Positions 1 to 13,076 of a DNA stretch of 64,000 nucleotides are shown here, in pieces. The notes under the pieces are model-generated. The model did no database searches, was not told the origin of the DNA, and saw nothing but the letters and a program-made list of their open reading frames with translations. Numbering within the stretch: the first letter of the stretch is position 1; every line of letters begins with the position of its first letter. The position numbers were made by a program, and so were the translations under genes. The stretch lies in contig NC_050104.1 in the NCBI RefSeq assembly GCF_902167145.1, positions 14,902,001-14,966,000 on the forward strand, given 5' to 3'. This DNA is from Zea mays. Taxonomy: Eukaryota; Streptophyta; Magnoliopsida; Poales; Poaceae.

Positions 1-245
1 AAAGCAAACTGCACACATGGAACCTTATGTGTTCCTCTGGCAACATCGCCTCTATTGTTGGACATCTCTAATTAGCCTAAGGCGATACATGTTATGTCCA
101 CTAGAGAAACGACATTCTGAGACACCCGCCTTTGCTTAGTACTGTCTTATGATTTTCGCTGATATGGACGTGGGTTATATGCTTCTCTACTCTTGAAAGT
201 CTTTCGCTCCGAATCTCGGGACGAGATTCTTTTAAGGGGGAGGGC
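1..245 (+). mobile_element. 3' internal end of a Tekay-lineage Ty3/gypsy element with polypurine tract
   Basis: Non-coding tail of a gypsy-type LTR retrotransposon whose body lies left of the window. A purine run, TAAGGGGGAGGGC (about 233-245), directly precedes an LTR starting TGTAACACC. This run would prime plus-strand DNA synthesis. The same arrangement (GGGGGGAGGGC then TGTAACACCCC) occurs inverted at 28184, next to a chromodomain-bearing pol, which is why I place this element in the same lineage. No coding sequence is recognisable in these 245 bases. Confidence 0.7.
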
Positions 246-785
246 TGTAACACCCCGGGTGTTTATATTCCGCTCGACAACGAGTATGGATTTAAGCACG
301 TAATATCAGTGGATAAAACAGATTTTTAAATTTCAATCATCTTCGTTAATCGCGATTTTAGAATCGCATCTGTTCCGTCTGTCGCGAATGCGACATCATT
401 TTTTTTATCCGGGCTCATCCTAAATTTTTGTGATGTTCGGAACATCGTGTTCCGAAAATTGGTGTGTCCGATGATTAATTAAAATTCGTCGCTCGCGCGA
501 ACACGAATTCGGAAGCCCGACTGACTCTGATGATTTTTATCGTGACTAAATTTATTTGAACTCGACGACAAAAATGTTCGAGGTAAAATAATTCAAATCG
601 CGTGAAATCTTACGCGAGGTTATGACCCAATTTATCCTTCAGCACGCTGTTTTGGCGACGAAAACGACTGTGCATTAGCGGATTGGGTTTTGGCTAATTT
701 TCGGTCGAATCACGCCGAACAAATTATCAGTGCTGAAATCAGTTTATTTCGGTCTGTCGTTTCTTGCCCGATCCAAAACTTTGGA

Positions 786-792
786 TATAAAT
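786..792 (+). promoter_or_regulatory. Possible TATA box of the gypsy LTR
   Basis: TATAAAT lies about 540 bases into the LTR, upstream of its GC-rich part. It is the best TATA-like site I see in the first 1 kb of the LTR. Its role is inferred only. Confidence 0.3.
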
Positions 793-3744
793 GATGGGTG
801 TAAATTCATCTGATTCCAAGTAACCGCTAAATCAAAACTGTGACGGCGCGTCCGAGAATTATAATTGAGCTTCGATTCACTGGTAAATCATTCGTGGCTG
901 TGGAACCAGATGTTCAGACCGCAGGTAAATTTATCAGATTTTTGAATCGAATCAACTGTCGCAATTAATGTTGACTCTTTTGCTATCGCTAAAAATTCTG
1001 GGTTCTAAAAATATCTGCAAATTTCTAAAAATAAAAGAAAAGAAATAAAAAAAAAACTGAAAATATCCTCTCGAGCCTATCCCTTCCACCGCTCACGTTC
1101 TCGGATTTTCTTTCATTGTGTTGACCGTCGGCCTCATCCCTGGCCGTTCTTATCTGCCGCCGCCGCTTCTGGGATTCTTCAAATAGCTCGCCGTACTCTG
1201 GTTCCGGCCTGCAGCTCCCCAGCCCAGGGCCGCGGGCTACAGCCGTTCCTTCTCCCTGCTCCTCTGCCCTTGCTTCTTCCACGCCGTGCTGCTTTAGCTC
1301 GGGGATAAAATCCCGTCGCGCGCAGCCTCTGCTCACCGTGGCTGGTGCGCTCATTTCCGTCGAGCTCCTTCTCTGCCATGGCCGCCGTCAAGTTCCTCCC
1401 TGAAGCTCTCCGCGCAGCAGCAAATCATCTGCTCCCTGGATATTTTCAGCGCTTAGCAATCTTTATCTCCAGCCGTGCGTTCTTCTTCTTTGCGCAGCAA
1501 ATCCTCTGCTCTGCTCCCACGGACGGCTCCCTCCCATGGCGGCCGCTCGTTCCACCTCCCTGCACCGCGCCGTGAAGGTCTCTGCCTCCCTGCTCGGTTT
1601 CCGGCTCCAGCTCGCGTCGAGCTCCCTTCTCTGCTTCCTGCCGCGAAGTTCCATGGCGCTCGGCGTCTAGCTTCCTACGCGACGGCCGCCGGCCATCTCC
1701 AGCTCTCCCTTGCGCGCGCGATGCTCCCTGCTCGCATCCGTACAGAACCGCGCCAGCTCCTGTGCTGAGCTCTGCAGCCGCGCTTCCTCCAACAGCAGCT
1801 GCGTCACTAGGCCCTCGACGTCGTGTTGTGCGCTGGGACGTGCCCAGCCTTCTCGAATCACGCCGTCGATTTTTGGCACCCTTACACACATCTCTACAGA
1901 TCCTGTCTCATCACGCGTCCGCATCATTGATTTTGTCGTCGTTCGTGCATCCCCAAGAAATCCCAAGAATCGGGTGAAGACGAAGTTAATAGTGCGATAT
2001 TTCCCAGGCGCTCGATAATTGACTAGATCGGAAAATCACTACCGATCTCGTGGATTTGAGTCGGCTATTGAAACGGTAAGCTGATAAATTATCCAAAATA
2101 GTTCGATCGTTGCATAAATTGATGTGCTAGTACGAGGTGCATTAAGGTGCTCGATAAATTGTGTGAGTCACGAAACTCTCGTCGACTTCGCAGTTCTTGC
2201 GATTATCGAGCCAGATTCAGCTATAGCGAATTATTTCGCTATTTCAGTCACTTAGCTGAATTAGTGGATCGAGTAGAATTTTAGTAGGCATGTGTGATGA
2301 TGAAATATTTTAATCACTTATAAAGATGTAGTATAATTTATAAAGAAAGGGATTAATTCAGAATTTAATTAATTAACTGATAAGTTGTGATTAGGCTAAT
2401 TGTATTTCATGTGTATAATTTGTTGTTCGTGATGTTTGCGTTAGGTTCGAGAAGCGTAATTATTGCGCACAGTCGTATATTAATAACTAGTGTTTGCGTA
2501 CACAATTGTACAACGCCTCACCGCTAGGTGTTAAATTCGCTATCGCGTAGCACTATTTAGTTTGTAATATTCTCGTTTATATGCATTCATGTGCATAATG
2601 CATTTCATTCAAGTACGTTAATTAATCGTGTGATGCGAAGAACGACCCAAGTCGACCCCAAGCATGGGCCAATCCACAGGATGATGCTAATGGACAAACC
2701 TGAAGAGGATTGTCAAGTGGACATCGTCTAACAACACTAACCTAGTGTTACCCAGGCAAGCCCCGGTGCATGCAACCCCTTTCCTTGTGTTTTAAATACT
2801 TTTTACACACTTAAGTCTAGTGAAATGTGCATTAGGTTCATAGGAGTTACTTGAAACCCTTTGATGCATTGCTTTCCTTGATATCCATACCTTTATAGAT
2901 ACTTCTGTGAAGTATCAAAATTATGATTTACAAAAATGCTTAGCCTTGCTTAGATCTTGTGGATAGAGGTTGTCCTCAATTTAACCCGGGAGAGGATGGC
3001 TTCTACCCGCAAGAATATTTTCTTTTGGAGCAATAGTGGGATCTTACTGCAAAGTTCCCTGTGATGCTCTTTCATCCTAAGGAACAGACACAATCCTAAG
3101 GATGGAAATGCTTAAATTGAGACTTGGGTTAGGAACAGGTGATGTTCTACCCAGGTTGGTTAAGGATTAACGCGTATGTAGGCGTGCTGACCGAGGACCC
3201 TTTAACTGGTCACATGCCTCGTCATGGGTAAGCCTTGCCTCGGGCAGACTAAGGCCGGAATAAGATAACACGAAATGGGCGTGGAGCGGTGGCGAGAGTA
3301 GCGTGTACCCTCCGTGGCAAGAGGCTGGACGGTGGTGTATCTGTGCTCTCGGTTTGCGTGAACCTGATCCGGTCTTAAGAACCCCGGTGGCGGGTTGACA
3401 TATGCAAGGGTTAAGTGCTACATATGTCGTGTGATTGGAGATCCTCAGCTGAGTATAATCGATTCGGATCGCCGTACCTTCGCGGTTATGAAGACTTGGT
3501 CACGTTTCTACAACCTAAAGTCAGGACGTGAACACTATGGATAAAAATGATGTTGTCTTGATGAGATGTGAAATTAGACTAGATGCAAATAGAGTCTATT
3601 AATACTTAATATGGCGTTAAAAGATTGAAAGTAAGGACTCACTTTAGTAAGCTACTTCTGCAAAAGTATAAGTTGATTTTTGCTAAAGCCTCTCCTTGAC
3701 TCCTATTTATCCAGCATACCCTTGAGAGTCTTTTCCTTAGTCGG

Positions 3745-3799
3745 GTAAGACTTGCTGAGTAATTCCATACTCAGGGTTTTATTCCCTGTTGTTTTTCAG
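3745..3799 (+). promoter_or_regulatory. Conserved splice-donor / hairpin / acceptor-like motif in the LTR
   Basis: A donor-like GGGTAAG is followed by an inverted repeat (CTGAGTA at 3755-3761, TACTCAG at 3768-3774, 6-base loop) and then by a pyrimidine run ending TTTTTCAG|GTTCT at 3799. From GT to AG is 55 bases. The same order with nearly the same spacing (57 bases) appears in the LTRs of the other Tekay-lineage element at 18494-18550 and 41907-41963. Function is inferred, not shown. Confidence 0.5.
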
Positions 3800-4188
3800 G
3801 TTCTAACTTTGTGCTGTTGTTGATGGTGTTAAGTGCCGGTGGGCTCGGCCTTCTTATAAGTCTAAGTACTTCTTCTATACTTCTTATTGAGGATGGTCAC
3901 TTGAGCTAGCATATATTTCAAACTTATACTTTTGTAATCACTCCGATAAAATAATATAAAATTTTTGTAACTTGTAAAATTTGGTAATAAGATTTCCGCT
4001 GCAAAATATTGATGTGTGTGATTTGTGTTACTTAATCTCGCGGTTCTGGTTGTAAGTGGTTTATCCGATGTCCTTGGGGCAATCAGACGGATCCTGTTAA
4101 GTTATTTGGTGCACATGCATAGTCGTCTGAGGTCTTTGAGACAAGGACAGGTGCATGTGGGCCCAATAACTTGGGAGGTTCTGCCACA

Positions 4189-6185
4189 TAACCTATTGTC
4201 CGTTAGTCAACTTTGTAATATGGGTTATAATTGCTTATTCACAAATGTAGATGTGTCTGTCTTTAGAAGAAGTGATGGTCCATTAGATTTCAAGGGTGTA
4301 CTAGATGACAAACTTTATTTAGTTGATTTTGCAAAAGAGGAGGTCGGTCTAGATGCATGCTTAATTGCTAAGACTAGCATGGGCTGGTTGTGGCATCGCC
4401 GTTTAGCACATGTGGGGATGAAGAACCTTCACAAACTTCTAAACGGAGAACATGTGTTAGGTCTAACAAATGTGACTTTCAAAAAAGATAGACCTTGTGC
4501 AGCTTGTCAAGCAGGTAAACAAGTGGGAAATGCTCATCACAGCAAGAACGTGATGACTACATCAAGACCTCTGGAGCTGCTGCATATGGACCTCATCGGA
4601 CCCATCGCCTACCTTAGCATCGGGGGAAGTAAGTATGGCTTAGTAATTGTTGATGATTTTTCCCGCTTCACTTGGGTATTCTTTTTGCAGGATAAAACAG
4701 AAACCCAAGGGACCCTCAAGTGCTTCCTAAGGAGAGCTCAAAATGAGTTTGAGCTCAAGGTGAAGAAGATAAGGAGCGACAACGGGTCCGAGTTCAAGAA
4801 CCTTCAAGTGGAGGAGTACCTTGAGGAGGAAGGAATCAAGCACGAGTTCTCTGCTCCATACACACCACAGCAGAATGGTGTGGTAGAAAGGAAGAACAGG
4901 ACGCTCATTGACATGGCAAGGACGATGCTTGGAGAGTTCAAGACCCCCGAGCGATTTTGGTCGGAAGCCGTGAACACGGCTTGCCACGCCATAAACCAGG
5001 TCTACCTTCATCGCCTCCTCAAGAAGACGTCATATGAGCTTCTAACCGGTAACAAACCCAATGTGTCATATTTTCGTGTTTTTGGAAGCAAATGTTATAT
5101 TCTAGTGAAGAAAGGTAGAAATTCTAAGTTTGCTCCCAAAGCTGTAGAAGGGTTTTTGTTAGGTTATGATTCAAATACAAAGGCGTATAGAGTCTTCAAC
5201 AAATCATCGGGTTTGGTTGAAGTCTCTAGCGACGTTGTATTTGATGAGACTAATGGCTCTCCAAGAGAGCAAGTTGATCCTAATGATGTAGATGAATATG
5301 ATGTTACAACGGACGCAATTCGCACCATGGCGATTGGAGATGTACGGCCACAGGAACACCAAGAGCAAGATCAACCTTCTTCCTCAACGATGGTGCACCC
5401 CCCAACTCAAGACGATGAACAGGTTCACCAAGAAGAGGCGTGTGATCAAGGGGGAGCACAAGATGATCTTGTTATGGAGGAAGAAGCACCTCAAGCCCCT
5501 CCAACACAAGTCCAAGCGACGATTCAACAAAATCATCCCGTCGACCAGATTTTGGGTGATATAAGCAAGGGAGTAACTACTCGCTCCAGATTAGTTAATT
5601 TTTATGAGCATTACTCTTTTGTCTCTTCTATTGAGCCTTTCAGGGTAGAAGAGGCCTTGCTAGATCTGGACTGGGTGTTGGCCATGCAGGAGGAGCTCAA
5701 CAAATTCAAGAGAAATGAGGTTTGGACACTGGTGCCACGTCCCAAGCAAAACATTGTGGAAACCAAGTGGGTGTTCCGCAACAAACAGGACGAGCACGGG
5801 GTGGTGACAAGGAACAAGGCACAACTTGTGGCAAAAGGTTATGCCCAAGTCGCAGGTTTGGACTTTGACGAGACTTTTGCTCCTGTGGCTAGGCTTGAGT
5901 CAATTCGCATATTGTTAGCCTATGCCGCTCACCATTCTTTCAGGTTGTTCCAAATGGATGTGAAGAGAGCTTTCCTCAACAGGCCAATCAAAGAGGAGGT
6001 GTACGTAGAGCAACCCCCTGGCTTTGAGGATGAACGGTACCCCGACCATGTGTGTAAGCTCTCTAAGGCGCTCTATGGACTTAAGCAAGCCCCAAGAGCA
6101 TGGAATGAATGCCTTAGAGACTTTTTAATTGCTAATGCTTTCAAGGTTGGGAAAGCCGATCCAACTTTATTCACTAAGACTTGTG
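4189..6185 (+). pseudogene. pol: Sirevirus pol, part 1: end of protease linker, integrase, start of reverse transcriptase
   Basis: This is an open frame with no stop up to the CACTA insertion. It begins at [14 protein letters not shown], just after the protease. The integrase zinc finger follows (HRRLAH...CAACQAGK), then the catalytic core with the three acidic positions in [15 protein letters not shown] and NGVVERKN. After an acidic, glutamine-rich linker comes the RT start ([27 protein letters not shown]). The long open frame here extends upstream to 4025, but those codons belong to the gypsy LTR, so I start the gene at the junction. It is interrupted upstream by the gypsy and downstream by CACTA-1, hence called broken. 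Confidence 0.88.
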
Positions 6186-6600
6186 CACTACAGGAAAACA
6201 CTTAATTCCCGTCGGCCTAAAACCGACGGGAATAAGCCCTAAACTGACGGGAATAAGTAATTCCCGTCGGTTTAGGGCTTATTCCCGTCGGTTTCAGGCC
6301 GACGGGCGTCCCTTGTCGGGGATAAGGTTATCCCCGTCAGCGGCTGACGGGGATAATTAATTCTCGTCGGCTAGATAGTGGCCGACGGGAATTACCAATT
6401 AATTCCCGTCGGTTCTACTGGCCGACGGGAGTTATTAATTAATTCCCGTCGGTTCTACTGGCCGACGGGAGTTATTAATTAATGCCCGTCGGCCCCACGT
6501 GGCCGACGGGAATTAACTGGGCCGACGGGAGTTAGTAGTTAATTCCCGTCGGTTCGACCATAGCCGACGGGAATTAACTGGGCCGACGGGAATTACTGTA
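6186..6600. repeat. CACTA-1 left terminal and subterminal repeat array
   Basis: Many copies of CCCGTCGGCC and its inverse lie in head-to-head pairs, giving potential hairpins. They include a perfect 40-base direct repeat at 6401-6440 and 6441-6480. Such subterminal arrays are binding sites for the TNPA-type protein in En/Spm, and that role is inferred here. On the minus-strand gene map this is the 3' end of the transposon. Confidence 0.88.
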
Positions 6601-6877
6601 TACTGCTACAAAAACAGCACTAAATTATGTCACTATTTCTGCACACATAACATATATCAAACATAACATATAACAGCCACATTACAAACACATGTAGAGA
6701 TACGACATCCACAAACACATGCATTTAGACATAGTGCATTTATAATTAAAACATCCACCAACGTGTACGACATAGTATTCAAACATAACATCCACCAACA
6801 TCAAACAACGAGTACGACATAGTATTGAACATAACATCCATCAACGAGTACGACATTTCAAACATAAGTTTAAGTGT
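6601..6877. other. AT-rich spacer, CACTA-1 3' region
   Basis: Between the left subterminal array and the stop of the TNPA-type gene. The sequence is AT-rich with short repeated phrases (AACATAACAT, ACGACAT). I see no coding sequence. It probably holds the polyadenylation signals of the minus-strand transcripts. Confidence 0.5.
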
Positions 6878-9311
6878 TTAGAGATAACCACCACTTGGGT
6901 GGTTAGAGCTTTGACCGCTGCCGCCTTCACCACCAGGAGGAGGGAACGCGAAGAGCGAGTCAACAAATCCAGTCCCTACTGCTGGATCAGACCCACTGCC
7001 ACCCGCTTCAGGCGTAACCTATGCAAGTTAGCAAATATCAACACGTTAAATGCAAATATCAAAAAGTATACAAGTGTATAAATTAATGGAGAGTTATCAA
7101 ACGTACCCTATCTCCAGGTGCAGGTATATGTGTCGGAGGGGTGGTGAACTGTGGTGGTGGAACTGGTGTGTTTGCAAATTGGCTCCATTGTGGTGGCGGT
7201 GGAAAATTTGATGTCATGCCTTGTTGCTGCATTAACTATTAAACACATATGTGTTACTACTGAAGATGTTGTATTGAAATATAATAATTTAGAGTTCGGA
7301 TTATGTGTACTCACTTGATACATCGCTTGATTATGAGCATTGCAAGCTTCCATAAATTCGCGTTGTTGTCTCATCTCTTCACGCATCCTCATAATCTCCA
7401 ACTCCTGCTCGTTCGGTCGACGAGAGCATGAGCTACGGGAAGATGAACCCGTCCTCTGAGATCTCACCGACGACGAGTCAATGAATCCGTCGAAGAGTGC
7501 GTATCTATAAGTGATTCAAAAAATGTTATTACTGCATAATCAATTTAGTGTCAACCATATAATTTCATAAGTTAGAGCTTACCGTCCATGCGCTTTGCCA
7601 CCACCACTTGCGTACACCACCGAGGGATCCACCGGTTCATGGCGCCAGTCGTAGTCAGGGCCATGGCGACGAACCATCTCCTCCCCATATGCCGCCTATA
7701 CATCATTCACAACCTTACAAATGCAGGAATATATATACTTTGAACATTTGAACTTTTGAGCCAAAACTCACCAAGCGATCCGTGGCTGTCTGGCTGCAGA
7801 GCTGGTCAGGGTTGTTCGGGTCTGGTCCTTTGTGGCCCTCCTGGTACACCTCAATGTCACTAGGCTTTTGGCCACTCGTAGCTTCCTGTATAAACAAAAA
7901 ACATTCATAAGCAATCGTATTATTTGTTGATCGACATAGAAAGATCAAACTTACCATTCTTTTAGCTTTTCGTATCATGTCGTCACCGCCAAACTTGTGG
8001 TTAGGATTGGTTCCTCGACATTGTCTGTGATGCGCTGACGCTTTCTGGAAGCCTTCGGAAGCCCAATATCGACACCAAGCATAGTACGCATCAGGCACGG
8101 GCGCCATCCATGGAACCATCACCTGCACACACACAATGTTACATATTATATCAATCACAACAATAAATATAAAGGGTAAAACAAATTGAATACTAACCTC
8201 ACGATATTGATCCTCAGTCAAATATATCTTTGAGGACCCTTCCTTTTTATTCAAGGGGCCTGCTTCTTCTGGATGCTTTTGAAAATACAGGTTTGTAGCC
8301 TGAATTCTCGCATAGTATATGGCATCCTTCACCAGCTTCTTTGCATTGTTTTGCAAGACACGTTCAGCGTGCCCCATGTAATCCTCTCCGTCAGGCAACC
8401 GATATCGAAGCTACAACATAAAGAATACAAATACAATGGTATAAGTCATAGATTTACCATATTAAGAAACATAACAAAAATAATAAAGAATTCATACCCA
8501 AAAGTCATTACGCACAAGTCCCTGTCTGTCGGTGTGGTTTCGTTCCTTTTTAAACTTGTACTCATCCCAGGTACTGACGAGCACCTCATCCTCGGTATCA
8601 CCGTTTGACACCTTCACTATACCAGGGTAGTGAAGGCGGCAAAGAGAACCCAACGTAAGGTTAACCTGAGTGTGGTGTCCCTTGCCGTTGAAGGACAGGT
8701 CCTCCCAATTCCTGCATTACACAAAAACATTAATAATACACATAATAGTTATATGAGATAAGTTAATATATTACACTCACCGATCTCCATGTGGCATGAT
8801 TAAAGTCCTATCAGCCTCTCGCTCTATCGCGTGACGAGGCTTTACTGAGTGGCTTTTTCTTGAGCGACGTGTGCGTGTCGCTGAAGAGCCTCCCGAGCCA
8901 TCATCCATCGGGTTGTCAGCCGGTTCGCCCTGTTGGCCCCACTGGTCCCACGCCTGTTGCTGCTCTCTCTGGTGGTCCCACTGGTCCCATGGCTGGTGAT
9001 GCTGTGCGGCCTGGTCCCATGTCCCGTGCTCCACCTCCTCATTGTGCTCCACCTCCTCATTGTGCTGCTCAGCCTCATTGTGCTGCTCCTCCTCAATGTG
9101 CTGCTCCTCAGTGTGCTGCTCATCCTGGTACATACAACTCAAGATTTATTTGTAAATATGTAAATAAATTTATTTGTACAAGATATGTTACCTCATCTCC
9201 ATGTACCGCGCTCAACAGCTCTCGACGTCTGCTGCTGCTCGAAGAACTGCCCTGAAAAAGGCCCAGGCCCTTGAACAACCCTTTCACTGACTTCTTTGAT
9301 TTTGGCGGCAT
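6878..9311 (-). CDS. TNPA/Ptta-type CACTA accessory protein, 10 exons, intact
   Basis: Second gene of CACTA-1. Using GT/AG sites I can join ten exons in frame: 9311-9192, 9124-8781, 8711-8498, 8410-8198, 8122-7955, 7885-7772, 7695-7583, 7504-7315, 7226-7107 and 7018-6878, giving 578 aa. The N-terminus is basic and serine-rich, then comes a Glu/His/Gln low-complexity stretch and a region like plant transposase Ptta/En/Spm (TWDEYKFKKERN, AWCRYWASEGFQ). The motif IEVYQEGHKGPD and a short coiled coil (EIMRMREEMRQQREFMEAC) precede a proline-rich tail. In En/Spm the TNPA protein binds the subterminal repeats and is needed for excision; that function is inferred. The ATG follows CAG|G, so an untranslated exon upstream is likely. 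Confidence 0.8.
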
Positions 9312-9405
9312 CCTGCATAAAAAATAAGAAATTATTCATTAGTGCATCAAAAATGACATAATACTTAAAATATAAACAAATGAAATAACAAAACAACTTT
9401 ACTTG

Positions 9406-12400
9406 TTAAATATCATCAAAATCAGGATCTATTTGTTCTCTTCTATGCAGAGGTCGCCATGTAACTTTTCTCCTAACAGGTTGTCTTCTCCGCCTCTCCG
9501 GAAAAGTTAAGTCGTTAACGTCTGCGACTAGTGAATCTAATGCCGGTGCAGGATCAATATGAAAACTAGTTGGCAACTCTTCTTCTTGAAACACCTCATC
9601 AACCTGCTCAAGGTGACCAATTTGATATTCGTCCTCACCAGGAGTGTATAGGCGTTCGCGGGGATTTACATTGTACACAACCCTCCATTTAGACAACTTT
9701 TTGCATGGATATGTCGAGAAATAAACTTGGTCTGCTTGATGGGCAAGGATATACGTGTCGTGTCCTTGAAGCAATTTCTCAGGTTGGATCTGTGTCATCC
9801 CAAATTCGGTCCTATAATACTTCGGGTCATACCATTTACACTCAAAGAAAACTAGCGCTAAAGGCTTATTTCCAGCAAATGTAATCTCGATTATATTTTT
9901 GATTTTCCCGTAATAGCAGGCTTCGTGTCCTTCCATGTCGGTTGCCCTAGTAACGACTCCACTATTTTGAGTGGCGGCCATAGGATGACTTGATTCGAAA
10001 ATGCTTGAACGAAAGCGATATCCATTGACGTCGTAACGTCCATAGCTTTTGGCAGTTACGCTTCCAATAGATAACTGACGTAAGTCATCATTCAAATTCA
10101 TTTCCTCCCCCAAACTGTCAATCATGCCACAATGCATTAGCAAATTCTGTAATATTAGTTAAATGAAATTAGCTCTCGGAGCCACATAATTAAGACTTAC
10201 ACGGTCCCGAAGCCACATAATGAAATTAGGTCGCCCATGCATACCATCGCGTCGCAATTTGTCTATGTCTCTCGCTGTTGGCCTACCGAGACACCTCATG
10301 TTTTGTTCATCAAACTCGCTGTCAAATATTATTGTATGACATGAGATATTTGATAACATAAACTAATTCACATATGAACAGTTTAAGAAAACAAGTCTTA
10401 CACAAAGTATTTCTCCACCTCAGGCATATTTGTGAACATGTACAGTAAAGCAGACTTCCGTTCTTCCATACTGAGGTGATATGCCTTGGGTGGACCAACG
10501 GCTTTGCCGTTTGTCTGAAAAATCGAAAGATCACTACACGGAGGCATCTCTCGTTCATCATCATGGTACCTTTTCTTTCGAGCAAATACATTATGTTCTT
10601 CTGCAAAGTAACAACTTGTGAAGTGTGCTACCTCCTTTAGTTTAAATTGTTCCGCAATACATCCTTCAACTCTTGCCTTATTGCCCACCATTGCTCTAAG
10701 CTTCTTTAATGCTCTTTCTATATGAAACATCCACCTATACTGAACAGGACCACCGACCTTAGCCTCATATGGAAGATGTATAAAGAGATGCTGCATAGGA
10801 TTGAAGAAACCCGGTGGAAATATTTTTTCCAATTTGCACAAAAGCACCGGTGCCTCTTTCTCCAGCTGTTCCATCACATCTCTTCTGATTTCTTTAGCAC
10901 ACAACTGTCTGTAGAAATAGCTAACTTCAGCTAACGTTTTCCACACAGCTTCGGAAATGTACCCACGAAACATTACAGGCATGAGCCTCTCCATAATTAT
11001 GTGGAAGTCATGGCTCTTCAGTCCATTCATCTTCATTGTCTTCAAGTTCACAGATCTTCTAAAACCAGCGGCATAACCATCGGGGAATTTAATATCCTTC
11101 ATCCACTTCATCACTTCTTTCCGTTGCTTAGATTTCAGACAATAGTCAGCTTTTGGTTTGCCTCCGTTTTCTCTAAGCACTAGGGTTGGACGATCACATA
11201 TCACTGCTAAGTCCATGCGTGCCTTGTCATTGTCTTTCGTTTTATCAGGGAAATCCATGCATGTATTTATGAGGGCTTGGCAAAAGTTACTCTCTTGATG
11301 CATGACGTCGATGTTGTGCATCAAAATCAATGACTTCGCATAAGGAAGCTCCCACAAGCCACATATGTGAGTCCAGTTATGCTCCTCACCAAAACCTTGA
11401 TACCTTTTCCCACTCTCGTCTAGGACAAGTTTCATATGCTCCTCTGTAATTTCTATCCCACTACGTCGCTTGGGCGGTCCCTTCGTGACGATGGTGCCCT
11501 TCCTAAATTCCTTTCTCTGCCTTCTGAAGGGGTGATTGAAGGGTAGAAAACATCTATGGCAATCAAAGTAACATATCTTGCCACCAGCACTAAGACGAAA
11601 ACAATCTGTATCTTTAGCACAATAAGGACACGTCAATCTACCATGCACGCTCCATCCAGAGAAAATACCATACGCCATAAAATCATGAACCGAGAACAGA
11701 TATGCAACACGAAGATTGAATTTCTGCTTCTTGAAGCAATCATAGGCTTCCACACCTTGCCATAGCTTCTTCAACTCTTCAATCAGTGGTTGAAGCATCA
11801 CATTGAGGCGTACGCCAGGATGCTCAGGACCAGGTATAACAAGACATAGGAACATAAACTCATATTTCATGCAAAGAGCAGGTGGAAGGTTGTACGGTAT
11901 GGCAATGACAGGCCAACATGAATACGACGCAGCGGTCATATTGAACGGCGTGAAACCATCAGTTGCCAAGCCGATACGAACGTTTCTTGCATCGCTGGCA
12001 AAATCTGGATCAAATTTGTCAAGAGCCTTCCATGCATCACCATCTGACGGGTGCACCATTAACCCATCTTGTCTGTCCGTACAATCTTTATGCCACCTCA
12101 TGTGCATAGCGGTCTTCCTCGAGAGAAACAAACGTTTCACTCTAGGAGTGAGAGGCATGTACCGAAGCTGTTTATGTGCAACCTTTGTCACCACCTTCTC
12201 CCCATCTTCATTTACAAGCTCCACGTACCTCGACTTCCCACATTTTAAGCATTTCTGTTCTCTGCCATGTTCCTTCCAAAAAAGCATACAATTGTCTTGG
12301 CAAACATCAATCTTCTCATACTTCATACCAAGACCTTCAAGCAATTTCTTGGACTGGTACATGTCTTTCGGCATTTTGTGACCCGTAGGAAGAACCTCGC

Positions 12401-12923
12401 TAATCAAATCCACAAGCTCCTTATAACAATTAATTGAGAATGCAAACTTGGACTTGATTGACATCAGCCGGGTCACAAATTCCAGTACGGTCACGTCAGT
12501 GTGCCCGTGAAGAGGCTCTTCTGACGCTTTGAGTAGGTCGAAGAACTTCTGAACCTCCGGTGTAGGTGAATCATGATGATCTGGTGCCAGTTCAGGCTGC
12601 AGATCCTCAAGCATCTGGTCCATCCTATCAACATCATCTTCACCGTCATCAACTTCTACTTTTGCTGCTCGTTCAACATCTTCACCATGGAGATACCAGA
12701 CCTTATAGCCTGGCACGAAACCATGCGAACACAGGTGTAGTGTGACCTGCCTCTTGGTGTGGCTCGTCATATTTCTACATTTATTGCATAGACACCTAAT
12801 ATTATCTATTTGTGACAAAGCAGCTGCATGGTCCAGAAACATCTGCGTCTTGGCAAACCATTCACTTGTGTGACACCCACCCTTCTTGAAACCTTCATAC
12901 ATCCAATCACGTCTATCACCCAT
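9406..12923 (-). CDS. TNP2/TNPD-type CACTA transposase, 3 coding exons, 1126 aa, intact
   Basis: Catalytic gene of CACTA-1, which would cut and join the transposon ends in the nucleus. Coding exons are 12923-10402, 10318-10201 and 10146-9406; phases match and there is no internal stop. The start is the ATG of MGDRRDWMYEGF, which opens the transposase-associated N-terminal domain (Cys/His-rich, to about residue 90). The tnp2 core follows, with LATDGFTPF and NIDVMHQESNF around conserved acidic positions. Then comes a domain of the DUF4218 type (FFNPMQHLFIHL). Exon 3 holds the DUF4216-type region (AGNKPLALVFFECKW). The CACTA-2 copy has the same exon structure, with a 118-bp middle exon in both. 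Confidence 0.92.
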
Positions 12924-13009
12924 TATTGCGGCTGTGTGTACGAGTAAAGAGTGCGTGTGAGACATTCATGTTTCTACACGTCACACATACATCTATAGGC
13001 AAGTAGTAA

Positions 13010-13076
<67 letters not shown>

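Larger units (their letters stand above)
246..4188 (+). repeat. 3' LTR of Tekay-lineage gypsy element (about 3.9 kb)
   Basis: The repeat starts TGTAACACC and ends CTGCCACA at 4188, immediately before Sirevirus integrase codons resume, so the right boundary is fixed by the interrupted host reading frame. A GC-rich stretch (about 1080-1840) and the donor-hairpin motif at 3745-3799 resemble the layout of the LTRs at 18066 and 41479, although the sequences belong to different families. Short ORFs inside (for example 1446-1889) have no recognisable domain. The matching 5' LTR and the left target-site duplication are outside the window, so the TSD cannot be checked. Confidence 0.75.

Noticed and set aside
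1025..2018. Several ORFs of 60-147 codons on both strands
   Set aside because: They lie in the GC-rich part of a gypsy LTR, overlap one another in all frames and show no domain.
4025..4188. N-terminal 55 codons of a 726-codon ORF
   Set aside because: They belong to the gypsy LTR; the ORF runs by chance from the LTR into Sirevirus integrase, so it is a chimera at the insertion junction.
6186..6600. CRISPR-like spaced repeats
   Set aside because: Units are inverted pairs at a CACTA terminus with target-site duplications; the genome is a plant.
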